DNA of 64,000 nt from Parachlamydiales bacterium (GCA_003153295.1 PLXY01000011.1:383117-447116); one strand, 5' to 3'. Counted from the stretch's first letter, positions 51,049 through 59,912 are shown. The notes: a model not told the origin generated them from the sequence alone. Numbers and translations: made by a program.

Positions 51049-51415
51049 AAGTCCCTTGGTTTAACTCGATACGATTTCCTTGCTGAGCCCATACATCAAT
51101 CCCTTCAGCGTATTTGAGCACGTTCATATATCCTAAGTCAGCGAGCCGTTGAGCCAGTCGACTGCTTGCACCGCATTGCGCATGCGTACAATAGACAGCG
51201 ATAAGGGCATCTTTTTGGGGAAGCGTAGAAGCAAACTCTTCAGCGGAAGCTTCGCTTGTTAAAGATATTGCTCCTGGAATTCTTCGCCCATCATCCCATT
51301 TAGAGGATCTGGCATCAATTAAAATCAGGTTTGTTTTCGAAGCTAGAAGCATTTTTAATAGTGCGGTGCTGATCTTTTCACCAGCAACGGGGGTTATACT
51401 ACATTGTTCAGTCAT
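51038..51415 (-). CDS. Rhodanese-like protein
   Basis: A 125-residue single-domain rhodanese. LIDARSSKWDDGRRIPGAI near 33-51 is the conserved D-x-R..E/D..GHI-type segment, and the active-site loop VYCTHAQCGASS near 75-86 has the nucleophilic Cys followed by a six-residue loop. Rhodaneses move sulfane sulfur, or serve as sulfide or arsenate-type enzymes. It follows tetR by 11 bases and overlaps the SDR gene. Confidence 0.88.
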   Translation of the reverse strand: MTEQCSITPVAGEKISTALLKMLLASKTNLILIDARSSKWDDGRRIPGAISLTSEASAEEFASTLPQKDALIAVYCTHAQCGASSRLAQRLADLGYMNVLKYAEGIDVWAQQGNRIELNQGTYEK

Positions 51416-51426
51416 ATTGACTCCTT

Positions 51427-52017
51427 TTAATTTGCCCAGCCTTTCAGCAAGGTGTTAAGTCCATTTTCTAATATCCGTTTACATCTGACTAAATCTTTCT
51501 CGGGGGAAATAAAAAGCTTTAACAGTCCACCTAGGAAGATTCTTAGCACTTCTAGAGCATCCTCGATTTGCTGCTCTGTTGAAAGTTGAGAGTAACCTAA
51601 ACCTCTTAACCCTTTTCCAATCAGATCAATTACTTGTTTCATCTCTAAAGGAAAATCGTGAGGGTCCATTTCTGTGCTCACAAGCGTGAAGAGTTCTACT
51701 CGATGAGGATCTTGCATCATGAATTCAATATCCGCCCAGATTAATTTTCTGAAATAAGCCTCGGAATTATTTCCTAGCTTAACAGCCTGCATGGCTATGA
51801 GTAATTCCTCGCAGACTTTGGAAAAGAGATCTCGGACAAGAGAGTCTTTATTGGGGAAAGTTTCATAGACAACGCAAGGGCTGTATTCAATGAGATCCGC
51901 GAGCTTTCTCATCGTTAAAGAGTGGATGCCTGAGGATTGAACGAGCTTCATCGCTGTATTCAATATCAATTCTTTCCGCTCGATCTTTTCTTTAGCTCTT
52001 CGTTCTTGCGCACCCAT
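51427..52017 (-). CDS. TetR/AcrR-family regulator
   Basis: A 196-residue regulator started at the ATG at 52017, which has GGAGA five bases upstream; the longer ORF starts inside the promoter. The N-terminal helix-turn-helix reads GIHSLTMRKLADLIEYSPCVVYETFPNKDSLV (about 28-59), the classic TetR form with the Y-x-x-F motif. The C-terminal domain binds an unknown ligand. First gene of the tetR-rhodanese-SDR operon, with its own operator inside the promoter (52044-52058). It may also control the DHA2 pump upstream. Confidence 0.9.
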   Translation of the reverse strand: MGAQERRAKEKIERKELILNTAMKLVQSSGIHSLTMRKLADLIEYSPCVVYETFPNKDSLVRDLFSKVCEELLIAMQAVKLGNNSEAYFRKLIWADIEFMMQDPHRVELFTLVSTEMDPHDFPLEMKQVIDLIGKGLRGLGYSQLSTEQQIEDALEVLRIFLGGLLKLFISPEKDLVRCKRILENGLNTLLKGWAN

Positions 52018-52039
52018 GATATCTCCATAACATGAGTCT

Positions 52040-52068
52040 ATTATAGAACAGTGTTCTAATATATACAA
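52040..52068 (-). promoter_or_regulatory. tetR promoter with embedded operator
   Basis: Minus-strand TTGTAT (52063-52068), 17-base spacer and perfect TATAAT (52040-52045). Inside the spacer and touching the -10 box lies the dyad TAGAACA-G-TGTTCTA (52044-52058). A repressor bound there would block polymerase, so autorepression is the simplest model. Confidence 0.7.
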
Positions 52069-52237
52069 ATATATAGTATAAGTCCTTGATTTTTAAATGG
52101 TAATAATTTTTTTTTTATGAATTTTTTAGTCAAAAATAGAATTAGGATTTTTTCATGCATGAGTTATAGAGAGCCATTCTATAAATCATTTTTAGGCATA
52201 AATGTGAGTTATAGAAAAACACCCTCAATTGGAAGCT

Positions 52238-53773
52238 TTAATCCCAACCCTCAGCAGGCATATCGGGCAATTGATGCTTGGATTTCCGATGATATAAAAA
52301 GAAGACCAGTATTAAGGCAATCGATAAGAGTCCGGCAAGGCCTAAGTGGGTATAGAAAAATCCTGCCTCTTCCGCTTTATAAAAGTACCGGAGAAGAATA
52401 GACCCTTGTTCCGAGGAGAGATCCCGAAGGTATTCTTTGGCTTGCTGCGCGCCGGCAATCATATTCTGTAATAGAGAAGAAGGGATCATTTGAGTTTTTG
52501 GGTTTTCCTGAGCTAGCGATTGCAGGGTATTGAATTGGGTCGTGTCAATGAAAGCTCCTAGCACTGCCACTGCCAAGGTCGCAGAGAAAGACCGGATGGT
52601 TGCAATCGTCCCAAAAGCGCTTCCTGCTTTGGTCTGAGGGACTGCTCCCATCGCTGAAGCATAGGAGGGTGTAAAGACCAAAGGAATTCCCAATCCAAAA
52701 GTCACAAGGCCAATGAAGAGAATTCCCAGAGAACTCTGAAAGAAGAAAGCGGTCCAAATAAAAGAGAAAATCAAGAGTAAAAATCCGATGGTGATGGGAA
52801 TTTTGGGTCCGAATTTATCCGAAAGCATTCCTCCGATAGGAGATAAAAAGAGCACGGGACAGGAAGAGAGTACCGTGATGACACCTGTTTTCATTGGCGA
52901 CCAATCGAGGACATCTTGGAAAAAAATCGCTCGGAAGACAGTGATCATTAAAATAAATTGAATCGAAAAGACACTGATGTTCACGGCTTTAAAAATCGGG
53001 TGTTTAAAAAGAGAAAGATCCAAAAAAGGATGAGGTGCTTTCTTCTCTCGGAGCAGTAAAAAAATAGTGGCGATGAAGAAAAAAAGAAAACAAATGATGA
53101 CCTTAGAAGATGTCCACCCCCACTCTCTTGCTTGCATCAGAATCACAATCAATGAACCGGAGCTGATCACAAAATAAACAAAACCCCGTAGATCGAATTT
53201 AGGTTTTTCTACCTTCGAAGGCTGAATAAAAAGATAGACCAGGATTAATCCTAGAGCAGCGATCGGTAGGTTGATCCAGAAAATCCATCTCCAGGAAAGA
53301 GCTTCGGTAAAATATCCGCCGACAAGAGGTCCGATGATTAAAAAAAGCGAGCTGGCGCTGACGTTGATACCGGTGGCTTTTCCTCTTTCGCTCGGAGGAA
53401 ATAAAGACATGAGGAGCGCGGTGGAAGCAGGAAACATGAGGGCGGCTCCAATTCCTTGCAAACCTCGAGCGGCAATCAACCAAAAAACATCGGGCGTGGC
53501 TCCGCAAAGCGCAGAAGCGATTGAAAAGATGATCATGCCGAAAGTGAAAGCTTTTCGATGGCCCATCCAATCGCCAATCTTACCCCCGGCTAAAACCAGA
53601 ACAGCTGTGACCAGAAGATAAGCATTGATGCACCATTGGAGTTGAACATTTGTCGCTCCCAAATGTTTTTGGATCGTGGGAAGCGCAACAGGAAGCACGC
53701 TCTGATCAACAAAGACCATTGCTAAGGCAGGCATCAGGGCGAAAAGGCCCCACCATTTTCGATTTTTACTCAT
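52238..53773 (-). CDS. DHA2-type MFS efflux pump (EmrB/QacA family)
   Basis: A 511-residue protein with about 14 membrane spans. It begins with MVFVDQSVLPVALPTIQKHL, a DHA2 motif (D..I...ALP.I...L), then KIGDWMGHRKAF (motif A) near 65-76 and GPLVGGYFTEALSWRWIFWI near 143-162 (motif C). Drug:proton antiporter by family. It lies upstream of tetR on the same strand, with about 220 bases between, so the TetR operator does not obviously cover its own promoter. Confidence 0.9.
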   Translation of the reverse strand: MSKNRKWWGLFALMPALAMVFVDQSVLPVALPTIQKHLGATNVQLQWCINAYLLVTAVLVLAGGKIGDWMGHRKAFTFGMIIFSIASALCGATPDVFWLIAARGLQGIGAALMFPASTALLMSLFPPSERGKATGINVSASSLFLIIGPLVGGYFTEALSWRWIFWINLPIAALGLILVYLFIQPSKVEKPKFDLRGFVYFVISSGSLIVILMQAREWGWTSSKVIICFLFFFIATIFLLLREKKAPHPFLDLSLFKHPIFKAVNISVFSIQFILMITVFRAIFFQDVLDWSPMKTGVITVLSSCPVLFLSPIGGMLSDKFGPKIPITIGFLLLIFSFIWTAFFFQSSLGILFIGLVTFGLGIPLVFTPSYASAMGAVPQTKAGSAFGTIATIRSFSATLAVAVLGAFIDTTQFNTLQSLAQENPKTQMIPSSLLQNMIAGAQQAKEYLRDLSSEQGSILLRYFYKAEEAGFFYTHLGLAGLLSIALILVFFLYHRKSKHQLPDMPAEGWD

Positions 53774-53854
53774 GAAAACTATTGTTATTTTTTGATGGAA
53801 TATCTAGCACTTCTATTCTCCATATCATAAGTGAAAGTTTTTTAAGAAATCTTG

Positions 53855-54505
53855 TTACGCACTGCAACCATGCGGGCCCATCTGTATAGGCCTTGTACGA
53901 TCGATATAAACTTGCAGTTGTTCGATAACAAAGCTCAGGTTATTCTCTTTGAGCGCCTTCGTCAGAGGCCATCCACGTTGGGGGAATTGATACGAGAGAA
54001 TGCCTCTGAGTAAAATATCAACCATCCTTATATTTTTTTGATGGGCTGCATGCAAGGCTGCTTTTGCACGCTTGTGAAGGTCTAAGTTTCCACTCGCAAG
54101 TAAAACCAATAAGATGTGCTCATTTCCAGTTTTTACAGTTTCCATAACGGATTCATATAAGCAATGATTGACATCTATGCGAAGTAATTCCTCGATATAC
54201 ACTTCAAGGCTTTCCCGAACGGCGGTGATCATGGCGAAATTATAGGTTTGGAAAGAAAGCTGGTGATTTTCACTGAGATTCTGCATCAAAATCATCGCAG
54301 AATTCCAATGACTTTCTTTGATAGCGCTCATTACAGCTTCATTACAACACTGGGACCCGGGATTAATGGCAGCAAGCAATCCAATCAAAGCAGCCTCATT
54401 GCCAGTATAAGCAGCTTGTTGAACAGCTTCTGCCGGTGTCATCTGACTCAGCATTGAAGTTGCAAAATGTCGTTGTAGACCCATCAGGGTTACACCTGTG
54501 CCCAT
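53855..54505 (-). CDS. Ankyrin-like repeat protein
   Basis: A 216-residue helical protein. Repeating units of about 30-33 residues (e.g. AAYTGNEAALIGLLAAIN; AVRESLEVYIEELLRID; TVKTGNEHILLVLLASGN; AHQKNIRMVDILLRGI) follow the helix-helix rhythm of ankyrin repeats, with degenerate TPLH loops. No signal or span. Eukaryote-like repeat proteins in this phylum are often type III effectors; not shown here. Single gene. Confidence 0.6.
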   Translation of the reverse strand: MGTGVTLMGLQRHFATSMLSQMTPAEAVQQAAYTGNEAALIGLLAAINPGSQCCNEAVMSAIKESHWNSAMILMQNLSENHQLSFQTYNFAMITAVRESLEVYIEELLRIDVNHCLYESVMETVKTGNEHILLVLLASGNLDLHKRAKAALHAAHQKNIRMVDILLRGILSYQFPQRGWPLTKALKENNLSFVIEQLQVYIDRTRPIQMGPHGCSA

Positions 54506-54652
54506 TTTTTAAACTCCCTTTATAATTTTTGAGCTAAATTTTAACCTTGTCGAGGGATAGTGGTCAAGTTTTGTAGTAATAATACCCTCAATAAATATTC
54601 TAAGCTGATTTACAATCTACTGAGAAAAAGGGAAATACAAGGGAGTTATAGC

Positions 54653-55099
54653 ATGATAATTTTAAACAAAGGCATGCCTCATATAGAAGAAAACAAAGAG
54701 TTAGCTCGATTATTGACCCAGGCTCAAAATGAGCAAGACATCGCTCTTTTAAAAAAGTTGCTTTCTCCTCGTTTTAAATCCCATATTTCCGATGTTCCTT
54801 TTCCTTTGACCCGGACTCAATATATTCAAGGCGTCAAAATGTCCCATCAAGCTTTTAGCAACTTGATATTCACGATAGAAGACTTGATTGCCGAAGGAGA
54901 TAAAGTGGTGGTTCGTATAACTGCCCGTGGCAAACACACAGGAAAGTATCAAGGCTTTATCACCTCTCAACAAAAAGTAAGATTTCAAGGGATTGCTATC
55001 CGGCGCATTTCAAAAGGTCAAATTATCGAAGAGTGGCAGACGAATGATCAGCTCAGTTTACTGCAGCAGATTGGACTCTCCGTCAATCATATCATTTAG
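54653..55099 (+). CDS. SnoaL-like ester/polyketide cyclase-fold protein
   Basis: A 148-residue protein started at the ATG at 54653, with AAGGGAG upstream. The SnoaL pattern is visible: LARLLTQAQNEQDIALLKKLL..F..H, DLIAEGDKVVVRITARGKHTGKYQGF, and ending RISKGQIIEEWQTNDQLSLLQQIG. The fold (NTF2-like) covers cyclases, hydrolases and carriers; the exact substrate is unknown. Single gene. Confidence 0.85.
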   Translation: MIILNKGMPHIEENKELARLLTQAQNEQDIALLKKLLSPRFKSHISDVPFPLTRTQYIQGVKMSHQAFSNLIFTIEDLIAEGDKVVVRITARGKHTGKYQGFITSQQKVRFQGIAIRRISKGQIIEEWQTNDQLSLLQQIGLSVNHII

Positions 55100-55278
55100 A
55101 TTGCTGGAGAAAAAGATATGTTTAATCTCTCTCATTAGTCATTGATTTTTGGTCTTTTACCGTCTAGACTTACCCTCAGAAAATTGTAGACCCTGGTCTT
55201 ACTGAAGGCTGATGTTATGCGTCAGAGATAATTTAGGCGGATTGGGGTTGTTTTTTCTGTCTTTAAGTTATTTGTTTT

Positions 55279-56727
55279 CTACTTAGTTAATTTATCCTGG
55301 AGCACTTTTTGATCGAGATCCATCCATCTTTGGGCGTGGTACGTATCCCGTAACTTCGCATAGGCATGTTGAGGGTAGATCTTCCAAAATTCTTCAGGTG
55401 TGTAATAAGAGTAGCTATATAAGACTTTCCGTCCGTGTGCAAGTTGGGTCCATTTCTCTAGTTGTCGAATGAGTTCTGAAGGAGAACGGGAGCTAGGAGA
55501 AATTCCATAGACGCCCACATTCACAATGAATGAACTATTTGAAGCTGGAAGAAAATGGGGAGATAGAATTTGAAACCTTTTTGAAATAGGCGTCGGACAA
55601 AGCCATAAGGGATAGATTTTAATTTCTTCAAAGATTTTGGTCACAAACGTCACAACATTTTCTGCCGGGATGCAAAAATCTTGAATGATAAAGCGGTCGG
55701 CGACCCAATCTTCTGATTTAGAATGGAGCCAAGAGTAAAGCCGATGGCTTGTCATGGCCCATCCCCATAAGAATCGAAAGAAAGGACCTGGATCCTCGGG
55801 TCCTGTGAAATTTTCTGGTTTGAAAGAAGGGAGGAGCTTCGCAAGAGAAGGTAAATTAAAGCGGCTTTCTAAAAGATAACGAGGAATAGAAGACCAATGT
55901 GTTCCATACGACCCGATCCAAAAGGCTCCCCTGTCATGCCGAAAGAGATAGTCGAGTAGGGGAATTTTTTCTTCCTGCCCCTCAGTCATTTGTTTAGCAT
56001 GGCAATAAAACCATTCGTCCCAGGGAGACTTCAATGAAAGAGAATGGGGTACAGTTTCTGGGACTTCCAAAAAGGATCCTTCGATAATCGTGATATGATC
56101 GGGTGCAAAGACCAAACCCTCCACAAAATCAGGCGCTGATATCGCTCCATGGATACGCTCGAAATATCTCACCGTGTCTGAGATCGAAGAAAAAGTCCGG
56201 TAGTTGAGTTTAACCCAAGGCGTAGCAGGAATTAATTCGAGTTCGATGGAAAGAAGAATTCCCAGTGATCCATACGATCCGACAATTCCATAAAAAAGAT
56301 CGGCATGTTCTTGTGGGGTAGCGCGGACGACCGTGCCATCGCCTAAGAGGATTTCATAGGCCAGGCAGTTATCGCTGAAGAGGCCGTACCGATGAGATGC
56401 ACTCTCTAGCCCGCCTCCCATGATAGCCCCGCCGACAGTGATGCCTCTAAACTCGGGGATCACCGGAACCATCATGTTATGTTCTAAAGCAGCCTTAACC
56501 AACTGTTCCATCGTGACACGGGGTTCGACGGTGATGCGCCGGTGGCCGGTATCGATCTCAAGTATGCGATTTAGATGATTAATGTTGAGCTGAGAGGATT
56601 CAGATTTATAGGATTGGGATCGGGTGATATTAGAAGGATGAGGATGATTGCGGAGACTGATCTGTCCTGTTTCTTTGAAGAGTTGCTGACGTAAGGTTTC
56701 GACGTCTTGATCGTGCTCATGTTTCAT
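55279..56727 (-). CDS. FAD-binding oxidoreductase, DHCR24/DWF1-like
   Basis: A 482-residue VAO/PCMH-type flavoprotein. The FAD domain reads SNITRSQSYK near 34, RITVEPRVTMEQLVKAALEHN near 63-83, and VPEFRGITVGGAIMGGGLESASHRYGL near 88-116, then EILLGDGTVVRAT. This pattern and the following LFYGIVGSYGSLGILLSIELEL resemble plant and animal delta-24 sterol reductase (DWF1/DHCR24). Bacterial relatives exist, so a sterol substrate is inference. Last gene after nudix and oxygenase; a hairpin lies between. Confidence 0.8.
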   Translation of the reverse strand: MKHEHDQDVETLRQQLFKETGQISLRNHPHPSNITRSQSYKSESSQLNINHLNRILEIDTGHRRITVEPRVTMEQLVKAALEHNMMVPVIPEFRGITVGGAIMGGGLESASHRYGLFSDNCLAYEILLGDGTVVRATPQEHADLFYGIVGSYGSLGILLSIELELIPATPWVKLNYRTFSSISDTVRYFERIHGAISAPDFVEGLVFAPDHITIIEGSFLEVPETVPHSLSLKSPWDEWFYCHAKQMTEGQEEKIPLLDYLFRHDRGAFWIGSYGTHWSSIPRYLLESRFNLPSLAKLLPSFKPENFTGPEDPGPFFRFLWGWAMTSHRLYSWLHSKSEDWVADRFIIQDFCIPAENVVTFVTKIFEEIKIYPLWLCPTPISKRFQILSPHFLPASNSSFIVNVGVYGISPSSRSPSELIRQLEKWTQLAHGRKVLYSYSYYTPEEFWKIYPQHAYAKLRDTYHAQRWMDLDQKVLQDKLTK

Positions 56728-56778
56728 AAAGATAAGAGTTAACAGAAGAAAATAATCTTTTCAAAAGATTTTATCAAC

Positions 56779-56807
56779 CGAGCGAGCTCAGAAGATGAAC
56801 TCGCTCG
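56779..56807 (-). terminator. Hairpin between oxygenase and FAD oxidoreductase genes
   Basis: CGAGCGAG and CTCGCTCG form a perfect 8-bp GC-rich stem around a 13-base loop, 7 bases after the oxygenase stop. No clean T-run follows, so it may attenuate read-through rather than fully terminate. Confidence 0.45.
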
Positions 56808-56813
56808 AATATA

Positions 56814-57839
56814 CTAATGAACCTTTTCTTCCTCTTTCACAATATACCGTTTGAAAGATTCTTCATGCCACCGGCGATAAGTGCAAGGCTCACCTGGTTT
56901 TCCTCCATATCTGGCATCTTCGGTGAGTTCAGAAGAAGAATAGATAACTGTATCCATGTGAGGTATAATAAAGAGTGCCATGGTCAAACGCTCTACTGAT
57001 CCTTTGGCCTTGTGAACACGGTGTTCTGTGGCTCTGATCGCATCATTGGTGACCAGCTGACCAAATTCACCCACTTGAAATAGCATGACATCCGGGTCGT
57101 CAGCTTTCACTTTTTGAAAAATCCCTTTTGCAGTTGTGCTTACGAACAGTCCCGCTTCCAGCGGCTCCGGCACAGCTTTGCCATTCATAAAATAAAAAGC
57201 AGGAAGAAGGGCTGTGATTAATCCATGATCAAAGTGAGCGCCGCACCAGTAAGGATTATCCAGATCTGTGCTATCGATGCTCTTTCGATAATATAACATT
57301 CGTCCTATTCGGGGTACTCCATCTAAGGAAATTCCGGTCATAGATCCTAAAAGCCCAATTTTTTTCATGACCGCCTCTCCCATCTCAGACATCATCATTC
57401 CTAAATCTTGAAAAGGACCTCTTAAGTCCATCTCTCGTGGCCATTTGTTGAAGGGACTCTCTGGAACAAGTCCGTAATAGGAAACTTTTAAATCATCAAT
57501 AACCCATCTGCCATCGGGCCGTTTAAATTTCTCTTTGGCTTTTTCATAACCCAGGAACATCTCTCCAGCTTTAGGAGCATAGGCTTCTTTGACTTCTTCG
57601 GGCGAAGCAGAAAATTCTCGGGCGGTTTCTATATATTTTAGAACTTTTTCTTTGTATCCTGGAATGCCCTTGATTCCTACAATCCCTTTTTCATGCAAAG
57701 CTTTTTGCAATACCTTCAGTGCTTCAGGATCATTCTGTTCAAAAGCTTGGTAAGGAATGATGTCTAAGGGCAAGATTTCAATCTGTTCCATCCCTTCACA
57801 TGCAAACAAAATACCTAAACTCAATAAAATCTTTCTCAT
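56814..57839 (-). CDS. Isopenicillin-N-synthase-like 2OG-Fe(II) oxygenase with signal-like N-terminus
   Basis: A 341-residue member of the IPNS/2OG-dioxygenase superfamily. Iron ligands H202-x-D204 (AHFDHGLITAL) and H273 (TEHRVHKA), and 2-oxoglutarate-type R284-x-T (RLTMALF) are all present. Unusual: the first 16 residues (MRKILLSLGILFACEG) look like a signal peptide with a weak lipobox. Related enzymes hydroxylate or desaturate small molecules. ATGA-coupled to the Nudix gene. Product unknown. Confidence 0.85.
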   Translation of the reverse strand: MRKILLSLGILFACEGMEQIEILPLDIIPYQAFEQNDPEALKVLQKALHEKGIVGIKGIPGYKEKVLKYIETAREFSASPEEVKEAYAPKAGEMFLGYEKAKEKFKRPDGRWVIDDLKVSYYGLVPESPFNKWPREMDLRGPFQDLGMMMSEMGEAVMKKIGLLGSMTGISLDGVPRIGRMLYYRKSIDSTDLDNPYWCGAHFDHGLITALLPAFYFMNGKAVPEPLEAGLFVSTTAKGIFQKVKADDPDVMLFQVGEFGQLVTNDAIRATEHRVHKAKGSVERLTMALFIIPHMDTVIYSSSELTEDARYGGKPGEPCTYRRWHEESFKRYIVKEEEKVH

Positions 57840-58372
57840 GTCAATTCCTCTTGTTTATTCCATCCAAATTCTGAAAAAAAGCATCCTTCTTGAACCATAT
57901 GGATAGCATGTCGGATCACAGGGGCGGTATTTTTTGGTAGGGCATTCATCGGATAAAAAGCCAATTCGTCACAATGATCAGGTTCATTGTTCATCAAAGT
58001 TCCTTCATATTCCTTGGCTTTGAAAATAACATCCATTTGCTCAAAAAATATACCTTCAGGCATTCGATGGAGTCGATGGATGACATGGCAAACAGAAAGG
58101 TTTTCGGGCCTAAGGATAATATTAGCTTCCTCTTTTGCTTCGCGGATCAGTGAAGATGAGACGGGCTCATTTCCGTCATGGCCTCCCATAGGGACCGCAT
58201 ACCATCCATCATCAAGGCCCGTTTGGAAGCGACGAGAAAGGAGAACAGAGTTTTTTTGTATGAGCATCAAAAGCACACCCACTTTGAGTTTGAAGCGAGT
58301 CTTTTCTTTTTGAAGAAACTTTTCTAGAGACGTTTGTAACATATCAGCCATCCTTTTATTGAAGCCCAGCAT
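57836..58372 (-). CDS. Nudix hydrolase
   Basis: A 178-residue protein. The Nudix box is seen as GGHDGNEPVSSSLIREAKEEANI near 73-95, with the R-E-x2-E-E core intact. It should hydrolyse a nucleoside diphosphate derivative. ATGs at codons 8 and 11 are alternative starts, the latter preceded by AAAGG. First gene of a three-gene operon with the oxygenase and FAD oxidoreductase, divergent from lysR with 60 bases between. Confidence 0.88.
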   Translation of the reverse strand: MLGFNKRMADMLQTSLEKFLQKEKTRFKLKVGVLLMLIQKNSVLLSRRFQTGLDDGWYAVPMGGHDGNEPVSSSLIREAKEEANIILRPENLSVCHVIHRLHRMPEGIFFEQMDVIFKAKEYEGTLMNNEPDHCDELAFYPMNALPKNTAPVIRHAIHMVQEGCFFSEFGWNKQEELT

Positions 58373-58392
58373 AGCTGCTTGACAAACATAAG

Positions 58393-58414
58393 CGATAATT
58401 ATTAATATTTATCG
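58393..58414. promoter_or_regulatory. Divergent-promoter palindrome, candidate LysR site
   Basis: CGATAATTATT-AATATTTATCG is a 22-bp dyad with one mismatched pair, midway between the divergent Nudix operon and lysR. A TTGACA box lies just left on the plus strand at 58379-58384. The size, AT-rich centre and position suit binding of the adjacent LysR-type regulator. Confidence 0.55.
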
Positions 58415-58432
58415 GACAAATAAGTAATTCTT

Positions 58433-59314
58433 ATGAAAAAACTCCCTCTTAACCTCATTTACTTGAAGTATTTTTTTGATTCTGTTCGGTTTGAGAGCAT
58501 TTCAGACGCAGCAAAAGTGAATTTTGTAAGCCAGTCAGCAGTGAGCCAGGCCATTGCGAAATTAGAGGAGAGTTTAGGGTTCGAGCTCATCTCGCATCGA
58601 CCGAATCGATTTAAAATGACAGAAAAAGGTGAGCAGCTTTTTGTCAGCGCAAGAGAAATTCTCCAGAGTATACAACAAGCCGAGGATCTTTTATTGAAGG
58701 ATGATAGTGGAACCATCACGATCGGTTGTACGCATAGTTTTTCTCTGACTTTACTTCCTATTTTTTTAAAAGAATCCAAACGGCTCTACCCCTCCTTAAA
58801 AATCCGTTTCCGTCTGGGCCATTTTTTTGCAATCCGGGAATGGCTAAAAAAAAGAACCATCGATTTTGCCATCTTGATTAACAATGAAGATCTTTCACAA
58901 TTTGATTTGGAAGAGATCTATGAAGGAGAGTTTCGGCTCTATAAAGCTAACGATTGTGTAGAAGAAGATCTTTCTTTTCTTCTTGATTCGGACGAGAGGC
59001 GAGAAACAGTGCTTCTTAAAAACTGGTATCGATCTCGTTATGGATGCGAATTGCCAGTTCACATGGAGATTTCGAGCTGGGGCGTGATTGCCAATTTAAC
59101 CGAGCATGGTCTGGGCATCGGTTTCTTTCCCGATTATTTAGCTCGTCTTCAACATACAAGCCTTAAGCTATCTTCCTATGAGCATGATCCCATTCCTTAC
59201 AAACTATTTGCTCTCTTTCTTAAAAACATTCCGCGCAGTCGTCATGTCTTATCTTTCCTAGAAATCTTGACCGATCGCTCCTTGCTTCGTAACCCATCAC
59301 TTCTTTGCTGCTAA
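58433..59314 (+). CDS. LysR-family transcriptional regulator
   Basis: A 293-residue LTTR. The N-terminal winged helix has YFFDSVRFESISDAAKVNFV, then SQSAVSQAIAKLEESLGFEL (about 12-50). The effector domain spans about 90-290 and begins TITIGCTHSFSLTLLPIFLKE. LTTRs usually control the divergent neighbour, here the Nudix-oxygenase-FAD operon, and themselves. The 3' end overlaps the convergent membrane protein by 18 bases. Confidence 0.93.
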   Translation: MKKLPLNLIYLKYFFDSVRFESISDAAKVNFVSQSAVSQAIAKLEESLGFELISHRPNRFKMTEKGEQLFVSAREILQSIQQAEDLLLKDDSGTITIGCTHSFSLTLLPIFLKESKRLYPSLKIRFRLGHFFAIREWLKKRTIDFAILINNEDLSQFDLEEIYEGEFRLYKANDCVEEDLSFLLDSDERRETVLLKNWYRSRYGCELPVHMEISSWGVIANLTEHGLGIGFFPDYLARLQHTSLKLSSYEHDPIPYKLFALFLKNIPRSRHVLSFLEILTDRSLLRNPSLLCC

Positions 59315-59800
59315 GTGTTCATGAGGTGCTTTCGTATACTTATAGAAATATGTCAGATTCCGTCCGATGACTAACCCTGTCGTTAATCCCGACACACCCA
59401 AAATAAATGCAACGGTGGACGTTTTATTTGTGAGAGAAGGATCAATAGCAAGCAGGTAATGAATAGAAAATTGAATTAAAAAAATAACCATAATTAAAAT
59501 CAGAATCGTCCAATCTCCAGGGATCGCTGCGAGATGTTGCTGTTTATCTGCTCTTACTACGACTTTCCTGACATGAAGATAGCCCAAGTAGATTCCTAAA
59601 ATTCCCCCACAGATGAGAAAAATGAGTTGCGAAGGGATCGGTGGGCCAACCCGATAGACGTTTTCAATGGAAAACCAGGCGAAGACAAGTGGAATAACGA
59701 TCAGCCTTTGGGGTTTTATGATTCTTTTGTAACACCCTTTAATGCTGAGATAGAGCAATCCCAAAAAAAGAATATAGACCCAGCTTGGTACCGATTGCAT
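59297..59800 (-). CDS. DUF6622-like membrane protein
   Basis: A 167-residue protein with four or five predicted membrane spans (about 7-20, 32-48, 58-75, 93-115, 125-145). The opening SVPSWVYILFLGLLYLSIKG and P.RLIVIPLVFAW pattern recall a small bacterial membrane family (DUF6622). Function unknown. Single gene, convergent with lysR. Confidence 0.6.
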   Translation of the reverse strand: MQSVPSWVYILFLGLLYLSIKGCYKRIIKPQRLIVIPLVFAWFSIENVYRVGPPIPSQLIFLICGGILGIYLGYLHVRKVVVRADKQQHLAAIPGDWTILILIMVIFLIQFSIHYLLAIDPSLTNKTSTVAFILGVSGLTTGLVIGRNLTYFYKYTKAPHEHLAAKK

Positions 59801-59912
59801 AAACTCCTTCTTAAAATTCCTGCTTAACCGATTTTTTAAATCTTTTCAAAGGTTCCCTTTTACTATCAATGTATGAAGAGAGTAAAATATTTGACCTAAC
59901 AGAAAAAAGAAG

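Noticed and set aside
52117..52401. 94-codon plus-strand ORF between tetR and the DHA2 pump
   Set aside because: More than half lies antisense to the pump gene; no ribosome site or known domain.
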